A stretch of 64,000 nt of DNA from Pseudomonadota bacterium (GCA_029572955.1 JAKPQE010000034.1:52968-116967); one strand, 5' to 3'; counted from the stretch's first letter, positions 34,758-47,096 are shown. Notes: generated by a model from the letters alone, not told the origin. Numbers and translations are program-made.

Positions 34758-36056
34758 ATGACCGCCAAGACGATTTCCTCCCGCCTGGCTGCGGCGCTGC
34801 TCGCCGGCTCGGTATTTTCCGGCGCCTTCGCCGCCAGCGCGCTTGCCGAAGACACCATCAAGGTCGGCATCCTGCATTCGCTGTCCGGCACGATGGCGAT
34901 CTCCGAGACGACCCTGAAAGACGCCATGCTGATGCTCATCGAGGAGCAGAACAAGAAGGGCGGCGTTCTCGGCAAGCAGCTCGAGGCGGTCGTCGTCGAC
35001 CCGGCTTCCGACTGGCCGCTGTTCGCCGAAAAGGCCCGCGAGCTCATTTCCAAGGACAAGGTCTCGGCCGTCTTCGGCTGCTGGACCAGCGTGTCGCGCA
35101 AGTCCGTCCTGCCGGTCTTCGAGGAGCTGAATTCGATCCTCTTCTATCCGGTGCAGTACGAAGGCGAGGAAAGCTCGCGCAACGTCTTCTACACCGGCGC
35201 CGCGCCGAACCAGCAGGCCGTCCCGGCGGTCGACTACCTGATGGCGGAAGGCGTGGAGCGCTGGGTGCTCGCCGGCACCGACTACGTCTACCCGCGCACC
35301 ACCAACAAGATCCTCGAGACCTACCTGAAGCAGAAGGGCGTCGCCGAGGCCGACATCATGATCAACTACACGCCGTTCGGTCACTCCGACTGGCAGTCGA
35401 TCGTCGCCGACATCAAGAAGTTCGGCTCGGCCGGCAAGAAGACCGCGGTGGTCTCGACCATCAACGGCGACGCCAACGTTCCCTTCTACAAGGAACTCGC
35501 CAACCAGGGCATCAAGGCCGAGGACATCCCGGTCGTCGCCTTCTCGGTCGGTGAGGAAGAGCTCGCCGGCATCGACACCGCGCCGCTCGTCGGCCATCTC
35601 GCCGCCTGGAACTACTTCATGTCCGGCGACTCCGAGGCCAACGCCACCTTCATCGACCAGTGGCACGCCTTCATCAAGGACGACAAGCGCGTCACCAACG
35701 ACCCGATGGAAGCCCATTACATCGGCTTCAACATGTGGGTGAAGGCGGTCGAGAAGGCCGGCACCACCGATGCCGACGCGGTCATCGACGCGCTCGTCGG
35801 CGTCTCCGTGCCGAACCTTTCCGGCGGCTACTCGGCGATGATGCCGAACCATCACATCACCAAGCCGGTGCTGATCGGCGAAGTGCAGGCCGACGGTCAG
35901 TTCGAGACCGTTTGGGAGACCCCGGGCCTCGTCGTCGGCGACGAGTGGTCCGACTATCTCGAGGGCTCCAAGGACCTGATCTCCGATTGGCGCGCCCCGC
36001 TTTCCTGCGGCAACTTCAACGTCGCCACCGGCAAGTGCGGCGGCGCCGCGAAGTAA
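34758..36056 (+). CDS. urtA: Urea ABC transporter substrate-binding protein
   Basis: The 432-aa periplasmic protein has a signal peptide ending SALA (about residue 28) followed by VGILHSLSGTMAISE, the opening of the UrtA/AmiC-like periplasmic fold. The segments GCWTSVSRKSVLPV, LFYPVQYEGEE and YVYPRTTNK are typical of UrtA. AGGAG sits 8 bp before ATG 34758; an in-frame GTG three codons earlier is less likely. It is the first gene of an apparent 13-gene operon for urea uptake and hydrolysis. Confidence 0.94.
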   Translation: MTAKTISSRLAAALLAGSVFSGAFAASALAEDTIKVGILHSLSGTMAISETTLKDAMLMLIEEQNKKGGVLGKQLEAVVVDPASDWPLFAEKARELISKDKVSAVFGCWTSVSRKSVLPVFEELNSILFYPVQYEGEESSRNVFYTGAAPNQQAVPAVDYLMAEGVERWVLAGTDYVYPRTTNKILETYLKQKGVAEADIMINYTPFGHSDWQSIVADIKKFGSAGKKTAVVSTINGDANVPFYKELANQGIKAEDIPVVAFSVGEEELAGIDTAPLVGHLAAWNYFMSGDSEANATFIDQWHAFIKDDKRVTNDPMEAHYIGFNMWVKAVEKAGTTDADAVIDALVGVSVPNLSGGYSAMMPNHHITKPVLIGEVQADGQFETVWETPGLVVGDEWSDYLEGSKDLISDWRAPLSCGNFNVATGKCGGAAK

Positions 36057-36077
36057 GCCCGCCCGCGCAACCTTCGG

Positions 36078-36104
36078 CCGGGAGGGGGCTCGTCCTCCTC
36101 CCGG
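36078..36104 (+). other. Intercistronic stem-loop after urtA
   Basis: CCGGGAGG and CCTCCCGG form an 8-bp perfect stem around an 11-nt loop in the 77-bp gap before urtB. No U-tract follows. It probably stabilises or shortens transcripts so that binding protein is in excess. Confidence 0.6.
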
Positions 36105-36133
36105 ACCCCTCCCCGCGAACCCAGCGGTTTCCC

Positions 36134-37747
36134 ATGCACATCCTCAGATCACTGCTTCTGTCGCTGCTCGTCGCGATCGCGGCCGCCCTGCCGGCGCGGG
36201 CGGCGGACGATGCCGAACTGACGCGCCTCGTCGATGCGCTCGGCGCCGGCGGCTTCGACGACACGAGCGCCCAGATCGCGGCCCTCGCCGCCACCGGCGA
36301 GCCTCGCGTCGCGGCCGTCCTCGAGCTGCTCGCGGGCGGCGACCTCTATGTGAAGAAGGACGGCGGCGCCGTCGTCGCCGCGACCAGGGACGGCAAGGGC
36401 TACCGCATCACCGACCCGCTCTCGGGCGCCGATCTCGGCACCGTCGATCGCAGCGCGGTCACCAAGATCAAGATCAACAACAAGCTGCGCGGCGAGATCA
36501 AGTCCGCCCTCGGCAGCCTCACCCTCGCCTCGACCGATCCGGCCGCGCGCATGACCGCCGCCGAGACGATGTTCAAGGCCGCCGACCCGGAAAGCATCGC
36601 CACCCTCGACGCGGCGATCGCCGGCGAGAAGGATCCGGCCGTCACCGAGAAGTTCGCCGAGGCGCGCGCCGCCGCGGTGCTTGCCTCAGATGCCGGCGAG
36701 GCCGACAAGCTCGCCGCAATCGCCATCCTCAAGGAGCGCGGCGACCGCGACGCCCTCGCCCTCCTGCGCGCCGCCGCCGCCGGCGAGGGCGCCGTCGCCG
36801 AGGCCGCCGCCACCGCGGCCGCCCATGTCGCCCAGGTCCTCTCCTTCTGGGAGGCCGGCCAGAACGTCTGGTACGGCCTCTCGCTCGGCTCGGTGCTGCT
36901 GCTCGCCGCCATCGGCCTTGCCATCACCTTCGGCGTGATGGGCGTCATCAACATGGCCCATGGCGAGATGGTGATGCTCGGCGCCTACACCACCTTCGTC
37001 GTCCAGGAGGCGATCCGCACCAGCGCGCCCTGGCTCTTCGACTATTCGCTGTTCATCGCCCTGCCGCTCGCCTTCCTCGTTTCCGGCATCGTCGGCATGG
37101 CGATCGAGCGCGGCGTGCTGCGCTTCCTCTACGGCCGGCCGCTGGAAACGCTGCTCGCCACCTGGGGCCTGTCGCTGATCATCCAGCAGGCCGTGCGCAC
37201 CGTGTTCGGCCCGACCAACCGCGAGGTCGGCAATCCGTCCTGGATGTCGGGCGCCTTCGATCTCGGCCACCTCGCCATCACCTGGAACCGGCTCTGGATC
37301 ATCATCTTCGCCCTCGCGGTCTTCGCCGGCCTCCTCGCCGTCATGCGCCGCACCGCCTTCGGCCTGCAGATGCGCGCCGTGACGCAGAACCGCCGCATGG
37401 CCGGCTCGATGGGCATCCGCACGCCCTGGGTCGACGCCTTCACCTTCGCCCTTGGCTCGGGCATTGCCGGCATCGCCGGCGTCGCCCTCTCCCAGATCGA
37501 CAATGTCAGCCCCAACCTCGGCCAGGGCTACATCATCGACAGCTTCATGGTCGTCGTCTTCGGCGGCGTCGGCAACCTCTGGGGCACCCTCGTCGGCGCC
37601 ATGACCCTCGGCGTTCTCAACAAGTTCGTCGAGCCCTATGCCGGCGCCGTGCTCGGCAAGATCCTCGTGCTCGTCCTCATCATCCTGTTCATCCAGAAGC
37701 GTCCGCGGGGCCTCTTCGCCCTCAAGGGCCGGGCGGTGGAAGCATGA
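36134..37747 (+). CDS. urtB: Urea ABC transporter permease UrtB
   Basis: The 537-aa permease has a signal peptide (1-24), then a periplasmic, Ala-rich helical region (about 25-235) typical of UrtB, then eight or so membrane segments of the LIV-type permease. Within these are VMGVINMAHGEMVMLGAY, LLATWGLSLI and FGGVGNLWGTLVGA. The permease domain pairs with UrtC. Its stop overlaps urtC by 4 bp. Confidence 0.93.
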   Translation: MHILRSLLLSLLVAIAAALPARAADDAELTRLVDALGAGGFDDTSAQIAALAATGEPRVAAVLELLAGGDLYVKKDGGAVVAATRDGKGYRITDPLSGADLGTVDRSAVTKIKINNKLRGEIKSALGSLTLASTDPAARMTAAETMFKAADPESIATLDAAIAGEKDPAVTEKFAEARAAAVLASDAGEADKLAAIAILKERGDRDALALLRAAAAGEGAVAEAAATAAAHVAQVLSFWEAGQNVWYGLSLGSVLLLAAIGLAITFGVMGVINMAHGEMVMLGAYTTFVVQEAIRTSAPWLFDYSLFIALPLAFLVSGIVGMAIERGVLRFLYGRPLETLLATWGLSLIIQQAVRTVFGPTNREVGNPSWMSGAFDLGHLAITWNRLWIIIFALAVFAGLLAVMRRTAFGLQMRAVTQNRRMAGSMGIRTPWVDAFTFALGSGIAGIAGVALSQIDNVSPNLGQGYIIDSFMVVVFGGVGNLWGTLVGAMTLGVLNKFVEPYAGAVLGKILVLVLIILFIQKRPRGLFALKGRAVEA

Positions 37748-38877
37748 TCACGCGCCTTCTCATCGAGCGTCTCGACGCGCGCGCCATCATCGTCGTCGCC
37801 GTCCTCCTCATCGTCGCGGCCGCCGTCCCGGCGCTCAACCTGATGCTGCCGGCGGATCATCCGCTGCACGTGCCGACCTACATGGTGGCGCTGTTCGGCA
37901 AGTACCTGTCCTTCGCCCTGCTCGCCCTGTCGGTCGATCTCGTCTGGGGCTTCGCCGGCATCCTCACCCTCGGCCATGGCGCCTTCTTCGCCCTCGGCGG
38001 CTACGTCATGGGCATGTACCTGATGCGCCAGATCGGCGCGCGCGGCGTCTATGCCAACCCGACCCTGCCGGACTTCATGGTGTTCCTGAACTGGAAGGAG
38101 CTGCCCTGGTACTGGTACGGCTTCGACAGCTTCGCCTTCGCCGCGCCGATGATCCTCCTCGTGCCGGGCCTGCTCGCCCTCGCCTTCGGCTGGTTCGCCT
38201 TCCGCAGCCGCGTCACCGGCGTCTATCTCTCGATCATCACCCAGGCGATGACCTTCGCGCTGATGCTCGCCTTCTTCCGCAACGACATGGGCTTCGGCGG
38301 CAACAACGGCCTCACCGACTTCAAGGACATCCTCGGCTTCGACATCCAGGTCGACACCACCCGCGCCGCGCTCTTTGCCGCCACTGCCGCGATGCTCGCC
38401 TTCTGGTTCCTCGTCGCGACCTTCCTCGTCAATTCCAAGTTCGGCAAGGTGCTCGTCGGCGTGCGCGATGCCGAAAGCCGCACCCGCTTCCTCGGCTACC
38501 GCGTCGAGAACTACAAGCTCTTCGTGTGGACCCTGTCGGCGATGATGGCCGGCGTCGCCGGCGCCCTCTACGTGCCGCAGGTCGGCATCATCAATCCCGG
38601 CGAATTCGCCCCGGCCAACTCGATCGAAACGGTGATCTGGGTCGCCGTCGGCGGCCGTGGCACCCTCGTCGGCGCGCTCATCGGCGCGATCGCCGTCAAC
38701 TTCGGCAAGACTTGGTTCACCGGTGCCCTGCCGGAGTTCTGGCTCTTCGCCCTCGGCGGCCTCTTCGTGGTCGTCACCCTGTTCCTGCCCAAGGGCATCG
38801 TCGGCACCCTCGGCGACCTCTTCCGGCGCCGCAAGCGGCCGGTCGACGACGCCCTCGAGCCCCAACCGGCGGAGTGA
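37744..38877 (+). CDS. urtC: Urea ABC transporter permease UrtC
   Basis: The 377-aa LIV-type permease has about ten membrane segments, with VWGFAGILTLGHGAFFALGGY near the N-terminus and VGVRDAESRTRFLGY in a cytoplasmic loop for ATPase contact. WVAVGGRGTLVGALIGA is near the C-terminus. It follows urtB by ATGA overlap and precedes urtD by 4 bp. Confidence 0.93.
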   Translation: MITRLLIERLDARAIIVVAVLLIVAAAVPALNLMLPADHPLHVPTYMVALFGKYLSFALLALSVDLVWGFAGILTLGHGAFFALGGYVMGMYLMRQIGARGVYANPTLPDFMVFLNWKELPWYWYGFDSFAFAAPMILLVPGLLALAFGWFAFRSRVTGVYLSIITQAMTFALMLAFFRNDMGFGGNNGLTDFKDILGFDIQVDTTRAALFAATAAMLAFWFLVATFLVNSKFGKVLVGVRDAESRTRFLGYRVENYKLFVWTLSAMMAGVAGALYVPQVGIINPGEFAPANSIETVIWVAVGGRGTLVGALIGAIAVNFGKTWFTGALPEFWLFALGGLFVVVTLFLPKGIVGTLGDLFRRRKRPVDDALEPQPAE

Positions 38878-38881
38878 CACG

Positions 38882-39634
38882 ATGGACGGCCGCGCGCTCG
38901 GATCGCTTCTCTATCTCGACGGCGTCTCCGTCTCCTTCGACGGCTTCAAGGCGCTCAACTCCCTCTCGCTCGTCATCGAGCCCGGCGAGATGCGGGCCAT
39001 CATCGGCCCGAACGGCGCCGGCAAGACGACGATGATGGACGTCATCACCGGCAAGACCCGGCCCGACGACGGCGTCGTCGTCTTCAACGCCGAGACCGAC
39101 CTCACCCAGCTCGACGAGGCGGCGATCGCCGAACTCGGCATCGGCCGCAAGTTCCAGAAGCCGACGGTGTTCGAGAGCCACACGGTCGCCGACAACATCG
39201 CGCTCGCCCTCAAGGCGCCGCGCAGCGCCTTCCGCGCCCTCTTCCACCTGCTGTCGGGCGCCGAGAAGGATCGCATCGAGGAAATCCTGACGACCATCCG
39301 GCTCGCCGGGAAACGCGACATGATGGCCGCCGACCTCTCGCACGGCCAGAAGCAGTGGCTGGAGATCGGCATGCTGCTCGCCCAGGAGCCGAAGCTCCTG
39401 CTCGTCGACGAGCCGGCCGCCGGCATGACCGACGCCGAGACCGCCGCGACCGCCGAACTCCTGCGCGACATTGCCAGGGAGAAGTCGGTCGTCGTCGTCG
39501 AGCACGACATGACCTTCGTGCGCGACCTCGGCGTCAAGGTCACCGTGCTGCACGAGGGTTCGGTGCTGGCCGAAGGGCCGCTCGACGTCGTCAGCGCCGA
39601 CCATCGCGTGATCGAAGTCTATCTGGGGCGCTGA
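38882..39634 (+). CDS. urtD: Urea ABC transporter ATPase UrtD
   Basis: The 250-aa ATPase has Walker A GPNGAGKTT (about 42-50), signature LSHGQKQ in place of LSGGQ (usual in UrtD), Walker B LLLVDEP and the H-loop VVVEHDM. The extended loop GRKFQKPTVFESHTV is typical of LIV-type ATPases. It lies between urtC (4-bp gap) and urtE (3-bp gap). Confidence 0.93.
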   Translation: MDGRALGSLLYLDGVSVSFDGFKALNSLSLVIEPGEMRAIIGPNGAGKTTMMDVITGKTRPDDGVVVFNAETDLTQLDEAAIAELGIGRKFQKPTVFESHTVADNIALALKAPRSAFRALFHLLSGAEKDRIEEILTTIRLAGKRDMMAADLSHGQKQWLEIGMLLAQEPKLLLVDEPAAGMTDAETAATAELLRDIAREKSVVVVEHDMTFVRDLGVKVTVLHEGSVLAEGPLDVVSADHRVIEVYLGR

Positions 39635-39637
39635 GCA

Positions 39638-40333
39638 ATGCTTTCCGTCGAAAACATCGACCTCCACTACGGCGCCTCTCAGGCCCTGAAGGGCGTCTCG
39701 CTCGTCGCCCGGCCCGGCAAGGTCACCTGCGTCCTCGGTCGCAACGGCGTCGGCAAGACCTCGCTGATGAAGGCGATCGTCGGCCAGCACGGCGTCTCGG
39801 CCGGCCATATCGTCTGGGAAGGCGACAGGATCGAGAAGACGCGGCCCTATGACCGGGCCCGCCGCGGCATCGCCTACGTGCCGCAGGGCCGCGAGATCTT
39901 CCCGCTGCTCACGGTCAAGGAAAACCTCGAGACCGGCTTTGCGCCGGTCGGCCGGAGCCAGCGCACCATCCCGGCAAGTGTCTTCGAGCTCTTTCCGGTG
40001 CTCGCCGACATGCTCGGCCGGCGCGGTGGCGACCTCTCCGGCGGCCAGCAGCAGCAGCTCGCCATCGGCCGCGCCCTCGTCACCCGTCCGCGCCTGCTCG
40101 TCCTCGACGAGCCGACCGAGGGCATCCAGCCCTCGATCATCAAGGACATCGGCCGCGCCATCTCGTGGTTGCGCGATCAGGGCGACATGGCCATCCTGCT
40201 CGTCGAGCAGTATTTCGAGTTCGCCCGCGATCTTGCCGACACCTTCGCGGTGATGGATCGTGGCGAAGTGGTTCTCGCCGGCGACAAGGCGGGAATGGTG
40301 GAAGCCGATGTTCGATCCCACCTCACGGTCTGA
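39638..40333 (+). CDS. urtE: Urea ABC transporter ATPase UrtE
   Basis: The 231-aa second ATPase has GRNGVGKTS for Walker A, LSGGQQQQLAIGRAL for the signature, LLVLDEP with the UrtE-type continuation TEGIQPSII, and LLVEQYFEFA at the H-loop. It forms the heterodimeric motor with UrtD. Its end overlaps the start of ureD by 26 bp, which physically joins transporter and urease genes. Confidence 0.93.
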   Translation: MLSVENIDLHYGASQALKGVSLVARPGKVTCVLGRNGVGKTSLMKAIVGQHGVSAGHIVWEGDRIEKTRPYDRARRGIAYVPQGREIFPLLTVKENLETGFAPVGRSQRTIPASVFELFPVLADMLGRRGGDLSGGQQQQLAIGRALVTRPRLLVLDEPTEGIQPSIIKDIGRAISWLRDQGDMAILLVEQYFEFARDLADTFAVMDRGEVVLAGDKAGMVEADVRSHLTV

Positions 40334-41153
40334 AGCCGCCGGCGGCGTTGCGCGCCAGCGCAGCCGCGGCCGCGCCCGCCTCGGCGTCGAGGCCGGCGGC
40401 AAGGGCGGCGGCCGGCTCGACGAGTTCTTCCAGGAAGGCTGCGCCAAGCTGCGCCTGCCGCGCGAGGACGGCGGCGCCTTCGAGGCCGTCGTCATCAACA
40501 CCGCCGGCGGGCTGACCGGCGGCGACCGCTTCGAGGTCGCCGTGACGGTCGGCGCCGGCGCGGCGGCGAGCGTTTCCGGGCAGGCCTGCGAAAAGATCTA
40601 CAAGGCCTCCGCCGGCACCGCCGAGGTCATGACCGGACTCGTCCTCGAGGACGGCGCCCGCCTCGACTGGCTGCCGCAGCCGACCATCCTCTTCGATCGC
40701 TGCGCCCTGCGCCGCACGACCGACATCCGGCTCGCCGGCCCGGCCCGCCTCCTTGCCGTCGAAAGCCTCGTCTTCGGCCGCGAGGCGATGGGCGAGCGGC
40801 TCGGGACGGCCGCCATCCACGACGCCTGGCGCGTCCATCGCGACGGCCGCCTCGTCCTTGCCGACGCCTTCGCGATCGACGGCCCGGTCGCCGACCGCCT
40901 CGCCGGCCCGGCCCTTCTCGGCGCCAACCGGGCGACCGCGACGGTCGTCCTCGCCGCCCCCGACGCCGAAGGCTTTCTCGCGCCGGTGCGCGAGCTGCTC
41001 GGCGAAGCGAGCGGCCCGGCCGGGGCGAGCCTCGTTGCCGGCATCCTCGTCATCCGCCTCGCCGCCCCGGACGGCGAGGCGCTCGGCCGCGATCTTCAGC
41101 GGCTGCTCACGTTTCTGCGCGGCCGGCCGCTGCCGCGCGTCTGGTTCTGCTGA
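40308..41153 (+). CDS. ureD: Urease accessory protein UreD
   Basis: The 281-aa protein is part of the UreDFG complex that loads nickel into urease. It has the conserved [21 protein letters not shown] and [32 protein letters not shown] blocks. ATG at 40308 inside urtE is preceded by GGTGGA. The frame opens further upstream, but that part overlaps urtE. ureA follows 13 bp later. Confidence 0.93.
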   Translation: MFDPTSRSEAAGGVARQRSRGRARLGVEAGGKGGGRLDEFFQEGCAKLRLPREDGGAFEAVVINTAGGLTGGDRFEVAVTVGAGAAASVSGQACEKIYKASAGTAEVMTGLVLEDGARLDWLPQPTILFDRCALRRTTDIRLAGPARLLAVESLVFGREAMGERLGTAAIHDAWRVHRDGRLVLADAFAIDGPVADRLAGPALLGANRATATVVLAAPDAEGFLAPVRELLGEASGPAGASLVAGILVIRLAAPDGEALGRDLQRLLTFLRGRPLPRVWFC

Positions 41154-41166
41154 TCGGGAGAAGGAC

Positions 41167-41469
41167 ATGAACCTCACACCGCGCGAAAAGGACAAGCTCT
41201 TGATCGCCATGGCCGCGATCGTCGCGCGCCGGCGCCTCGAGCGCGGCGTCAAGCTCAACCACCCCGAGGCGATCGCGCTGATCACCGATTTCGTCATGGA
41301 GGGCGCCCGCGACGGGCGCTCCGTCGCCGATCTGATGGAGGCCGGCGCCCATGTCGTCACCCGCGATGAGGTGATGGAGGGCATCGCCGAGATGATCCAC
41401 GACGTCCAGGTCGAGGCGACCTTTCCCGACGGCACCAAGCTCGTCACCGTCCATCAACCGATCCGCTGA
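41167..41469 (+). CDS. ureA: Urease subunit gamma
   Basis: The 100-aa protein has the exact usual UreA length. It opens [17 protein letters not shown] and has [19 protein letters not shown] and the C-terminal [27 protein letters not shown] lies just upstream. It is one of three structural subunits, with UreB and UreC. Confidence 0.97.
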   Translation: MNLTPREKDKLLIAMAAIVARRRLERGVKLNHPEAIALITDFVMEGARDGRSVADLMEAGAHVVTRDEVMEGIAEMIHDVQVEATFPDGTKLVTVHQPIR

Positions 41470-41485
41470 ACCGGGAGGATACGAG

Positions 41486-41689
41486 ATGATCCTGAGAAGC
41501 CTTGCCATCCTTGCCCTAACCGCCGCGCCGGCCGCCGCGCACGAGGGCTTCGTCGAGCATGTGCATCCGCACCCCGATTCGACGCTCGCCGCGATCGTCC
41601 TCGTGATCGTCGGCATGGCCGCCGCCCTTTTCATCGGGCTGCGCCGCGACGCCCGGCGGGTGAAGGGGCACGACGATGATCCCCGGTGA
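41486..41689 (+). CDS. Small exported His-rich membrane protein inside the urease operon
   Basis: A 67-aa ORF sits between ureA and ureB; GGGAGGA lies just before its ATG. It has a signal peptide ending AAA, then [14 protein letters not shown] with five histidines, one membrane helix (about 34-53) and a basic tail [13 protein letters not shown]. Mature topology would place the histidines outside the cytoplasm. It overlaps ureB by 14 bp, so it is surely part of the operon. I do not recognise a family; the His cluster suggests metal (nickel) binding and is weakly reminiscent of the first motif of HupE/UreJ-type permeases. Confidence 0.75.
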   Translation: MILRSLAILALTAAPAAAHEGFVEHVHPHPDSTLAAIVLVIVGMAAALFIGLRRDARRVKGHDDDPR

Positions 41690-41983
41690 GGTCATTCCCG
41701 CCGCCGGCGAAATCGAACTCAACGCCGGCCAGCCGACGGTGACGCTGAAGGTCGCCAATACCGGCGACCGGCCGATCCAGGTCGGCAGCCACTATCATTT
41801 CTACGAGACCAACGGCGCGCTCTCCTTCGACCGGGAGAAGGCGCGCGGCATGCGGCTCGACATCGCCGCCGGCACCGCCGTGCGCTTCGAGCCGGGCCAG
41901 AGCCGCGAGGTGACGCTGGTGCCCTATACCGGCAACCGCGCCGTCTTCGGCTTCAATCAGAAGGTCATGGGGGGACTCGACTG

Positions 41984-41984
<1 letters not shown>
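41676..41984 (+). CDS. ureB: Urease subunit beta
   Basis: The 102-aa protein has [47 protein letters not shown] and the C-terminal [10 protein letters not shown] of UreB. It overlaps the small ORF before it and shares one base with ureC. The first half is antiphase to the end of the small ORF. Confidence 0.97.
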
Positions 41985-43693
<1,709 letters not shown>

Positions 43694-43701
43694 GGACGAA
43701 A

Positions 43702-44247
43702 ATGGTTTTGCGTGCGACAGAAGTCGTTCCGGCGGGTGCCGGCACAACGGTGGCCGATACGGTCGTTCTTTGCCGCGACGACCGCCACCGGCGGCGCCTG
43801 CGGATGCTGGGCGAGAAGGGCACCGACTTCGTGCTCGACCTCGCCGAGGCGACCGTCCTCCACGATGGCGACCTCCTGCTTCTCGACGACGGCCGCGCCG
43901 TCCGGGTGAAGGCCGCCGCCGAACACCTCCTCGAGGTGCGCGGCCGCGATCCCCATCACCTCTTGCGCCTCGCCTGGCACCTCGGCAACCGCCATGTGCC
44001 GACCGCCATCGGCGCCGAGCGCCTGCTGATCGCCTATGACCACGTCCTTGCCGACATGATCGTCGGCCTCGGCGGCCGGGTCGCCGCGATCGACGCGCCC
44101 TTCGACCCGGAAGGCGGTGCCTATGCCGGCAATCACGGCCACGGTCATGCCCACGACCATTCCGACGATCATGGCAACGGCCATCACCGTCAGGGCCATG
44201 GCCACGAGCACGGCCACGGCCATCACCACCATCACCACCACGACTGA
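43702..44247 (+). CDS. ureE: Urease accessory protein UreE with His-rich tail
   Basis: The 181-aa nickel metallochaperone has a peptide-binding N-terminal domain and a nickel-binding C-terminal domain ([16 protein letters not shown]). The last 38 or so residues carry about 19 histidines with Gly and Asp, ending in seven His and an Asp. This is the usual nickel-storing tail of UreE. It lies 8 bp after ureC. Confidence 0.94.
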   Translation: MVLRATEVVPAGAGTTVADTVVLCRDDRHRRRLRMLGEKGTDFVLDLAEATVLHDGDLLLLDDGRAVRVKAAAEHLLEVRGRDPHHLLRLAWHLGNRHVPTAIGAERLLIAYDHVLADMIVGLGGRVAAIDAPFDPEGGAYAGNHGHGHAHDHSDDHGNGHHRQGHGHEHGHGHHHHHHHD

Positions 44248-44262
44248 GGTCCGGGGCGCGGG

Positions 44263-44942
44263 ATGATCGACGCGGCGGCCCTCTTCCGCCTGATGACCTG
44301 GCTGTCGCCGTCCTATCCGGTCGGCGCCTACACCTACAGCCACGGCCTCGAATGGGCGGTGGAGGAAGGCGCGATCCGCGATGGCGAAACCCTGCGCGTC
44401 TGGCTCGACGGCCTCCTCGTCCATGGCGCCGGCCGCACCGATGCCATCCTCTTTCGCGCCGCCCATGCCGCGACGCGCGGCACCGACGAGGCGCGGCTGG
44501 ACGCGATCGCCGAGCTCGCCGCCGCCTTCCAGCCGACCGCCGAGCGGCGCCTCGAAAGCCTCGGCCAGGGCCGCGCCTTCGTTGCCGCGACCGCCGGGGC
44601 CTTCGCCGCGCCGCGCCTTGCCGCGCTTGCCGCGCGCCAGGCGGACGCCATCGCCTATCCGGTTGCCGTCGCAATTGCCGCGGCCGAGGCCGGGATCGAC
44701 GTCGACGCGGCGCTCGCCGCCTATCTGCACGGCTTTGCCGCCAACCTCGTCTCGGCCGGCGTGCGTCTCGTTCCCTTGGGCCAGAGCGCCGGCATCGCCA
44801 CGCTCGCCGCCCTCGAACCGGTGATCGCCGCGATGGTCGAGACCTCCCGCGCCCTCGGCCTCGACGACCTCGGCGGCGCGACGATCCTCTCCGACATCTC
44901 CTCGATGCGTCACGAAACCCAGTACACGAGGCTTTTCCGCTC

Positions 44943-44946
<4 letters not shown>
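44263..44946 (+). CDS. ureF: Urease accessory protein UreF
   Basis: The 227-aa helical protein opens with [25 protein letters not shown], the UreF hallmark (here split as [17 protein letters not shown]). [14 protein letters not shown] appears in the C-terminal half. It gates GTP hydrolysis by UreG in the activation complex. ATGA overlap with ureG. Confidence 0.94.
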
Positions 44947-45531
<585 letters not shown>

Positions 45532-45560
<29 letters not shown>

Positions 45561-46317
45561 ACGACCATCGCGCCGGGCCCGCCGATCGCGCGCCGAGGGT
45601 CCTGCCGGCGCGGGCCTCGTCGCCCGCGAGGCGATAGGCGGCATGGACGACCGCGCCCGGCCGCCGCGCCACCGCCTTTTCCGCCGGCCGCACCCGCGCC
45701 GCGCGGAACAGCGCCAGGCGCGGCAGCTTCGGGATTTCGCGCGCATCGAACGCATCGTGCTGCCGGTCGCAGTCGCGGTCGGCCTTATCGAGCGCCCGTC
45801 GCACCTCGCGCCGCAGGGCGAAACAGGACGCATCCTCCATGTGCCGCGCCCTGGCGACGAAGCGCCGGGCGCAGGTCAGGTAGAAGCGCCGGTGCGCCTC
45901 CTCGTGGCGCTCGGCGAAGTGGCGAAAGCTCTGCCAGCCGGCCCGCGTGCGCCCGTCCATGCGCGCCTCGTCCATCGCCCGCGGCAGCGTCAGCACGAAG
46001 CGGATATCGAGGTCGAGGCTCGCCACCCGGCAGCGCTCCCCGGCCTTCCGGGTCTCGAGCTTCAGGCCGTATCGCGGCCGGATATTGGCGAAGCCCGGAC
46101 CGTTGTCGCCGGCAAACGGGCGCTGGCGCATGTAGGAGACGACGCCCCGCGCGCTCGTCCCGTAGACCCGGTAGTCGCGCGTTTCCGTCACCGCCCGCAC
46201 CTCGCCGGCAGCGACGCTGCCGCCCGCGAATCCGAGGGTGGCGAGGGCAAGGCCGACGGCCGCGCCGCGCGGCGCCCATCCCTTGCGGCCGCTCCTTCGT
46301 GACAGATGCCCGATCAT
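45532..46317 (-). CDS. DUF922-type secreted protein with HExxH motif
   Basis: The 261-aa protein has an N-terminal signal segment ([21 protein letters not shown], cleavage near residue 35) and a DUF922 domain. [24 protein letters not shown] is followed by the potential zinc site HEEAH in [14 protein letters not shown], and two further cysteines lie downstream (TCARR, ASCFAL). The C-terminal 60 residues are basic and of low complexity. A zinc-peptidase role was proposed for the family from this motif. Start ATG at 46317; the upstream extension lacks coding character. Confidence 0.75.
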
Positions 46318-46414
46318 TGCCGTCCGCTCCCGGCATTCCCTAGCGGAAACCCTAGAGGCGAAGGCCGCCGGACACCAGCCGTCGAGGGTTGAAAATCCCG
46401 TGAACGGCGGCCGG

Positions 46415-47026
46415 CTAGTGCCCGGCGACGCGGCGCACCGCCTCGACGGCGAGGCCGACACGCTCGACGATTTCCTCTTGGCCCGGCGCCGGCAAGGCGC
46501 CGATCAGCAGGCGCACATGGGTTTCGCCGAACAGCATCGAGATGAACACGATCGAGACCAGTTCGGCGTCGGCGATGCGCACCACCCCGTTCATGACCGC
46601 CGCCGTGATGAGCTGCATCAGTGCCTCGGCGACCGGCGCCCGCCCCTTCTCCTCGATGCTGCGCGCCAGCGTGCCGCCGCGCTGCGCGTCGGCGACGGCA
46701 AGGCGATAGAAGGCAATGCGGTGCTCCTCGAAAAGCTGGGTGAGGAACGCTTCCCCGAATGCCGTCAGCGCCGCTGCAAAGCTCGGCCAGTCGCGCGGCA
46801 CCGGCAGGTCGGCCGGGCCGACCATGCGCCCGCTGGTGTCGGCGACGACCGCCGCCAGCAATTCCTCCTTCGAGCCGAATACCTCGTAGATCGCCCGCTT
46901 CGAGGTCTTGGCCTCGCGCGCGATCTCCAGCGTCGTCGCCGCCTCGAAACCGCGCTTCAGGAACACCTGTCCCGCGGCGTCGATGAGCGCCTGTCGTCGC
47001 GCCTCGGTGGTACGGCTGTCGGCCAT
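46415..47026 (-). CDS. TetR/AcrR-family transcriptional regulator
   Basis: The 203-aa regulator has a typical TetR HTH: ALIDAAGQVFLKRGFEAATTLEIAREAKTSKRAIYEVFGSKEEL lies near residues 13-56. The C-terminal ligand domain contains ELVSIVFISMLFGETHVRLLI. It is divergent from the FAD-fusion gene, and the intergenic region holds two identical-spacing palindromes. It probably represses both itself and that gene; the ligand is unknown. Confidence 0.9.
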   Translation of the reverse strand: MADSRTTEARRQALIDAAGQVFLKRGFEAATTLEIAREAKTSKRAIYEVFGSKEELLAAVVADTSGRMVGPADLPVPRDWPSFAAALTAFGEAFLTQLFEEHRIAFYRLAVADAQRGGTLARSIEEKGRAPVAEALMQLITAAVMNGVVRIADAELVSIVFISMLFGETHVRLLIGALPAPGQEEIVERVGLAVEAVRRVAGH

Positions 47027-47059
47027 CGAATCTGCCCAAACGAAAAAACGTCCGATGAG

Positions 47060-47075
47060 GGTACCAATCGGTACC
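47060..47075. promoter_or_regulatory. TetR operator, copy 1
   Basis: GGTACC-AATC-GGTACC: two KpnI-like 6-mers, 10 bp apart. It lies 34 bp from the TetR start codon, inside its likely promoter region. Confidence 0.65.
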
Positions 47076-47096
47076 GAGGCATGCTACATAAAGTTT

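Noticed and set aside
44130..44247. CAC/GGCCA repeats resembling a short tandem array
   Set aside because: They encode the His-rich tail of UreE.
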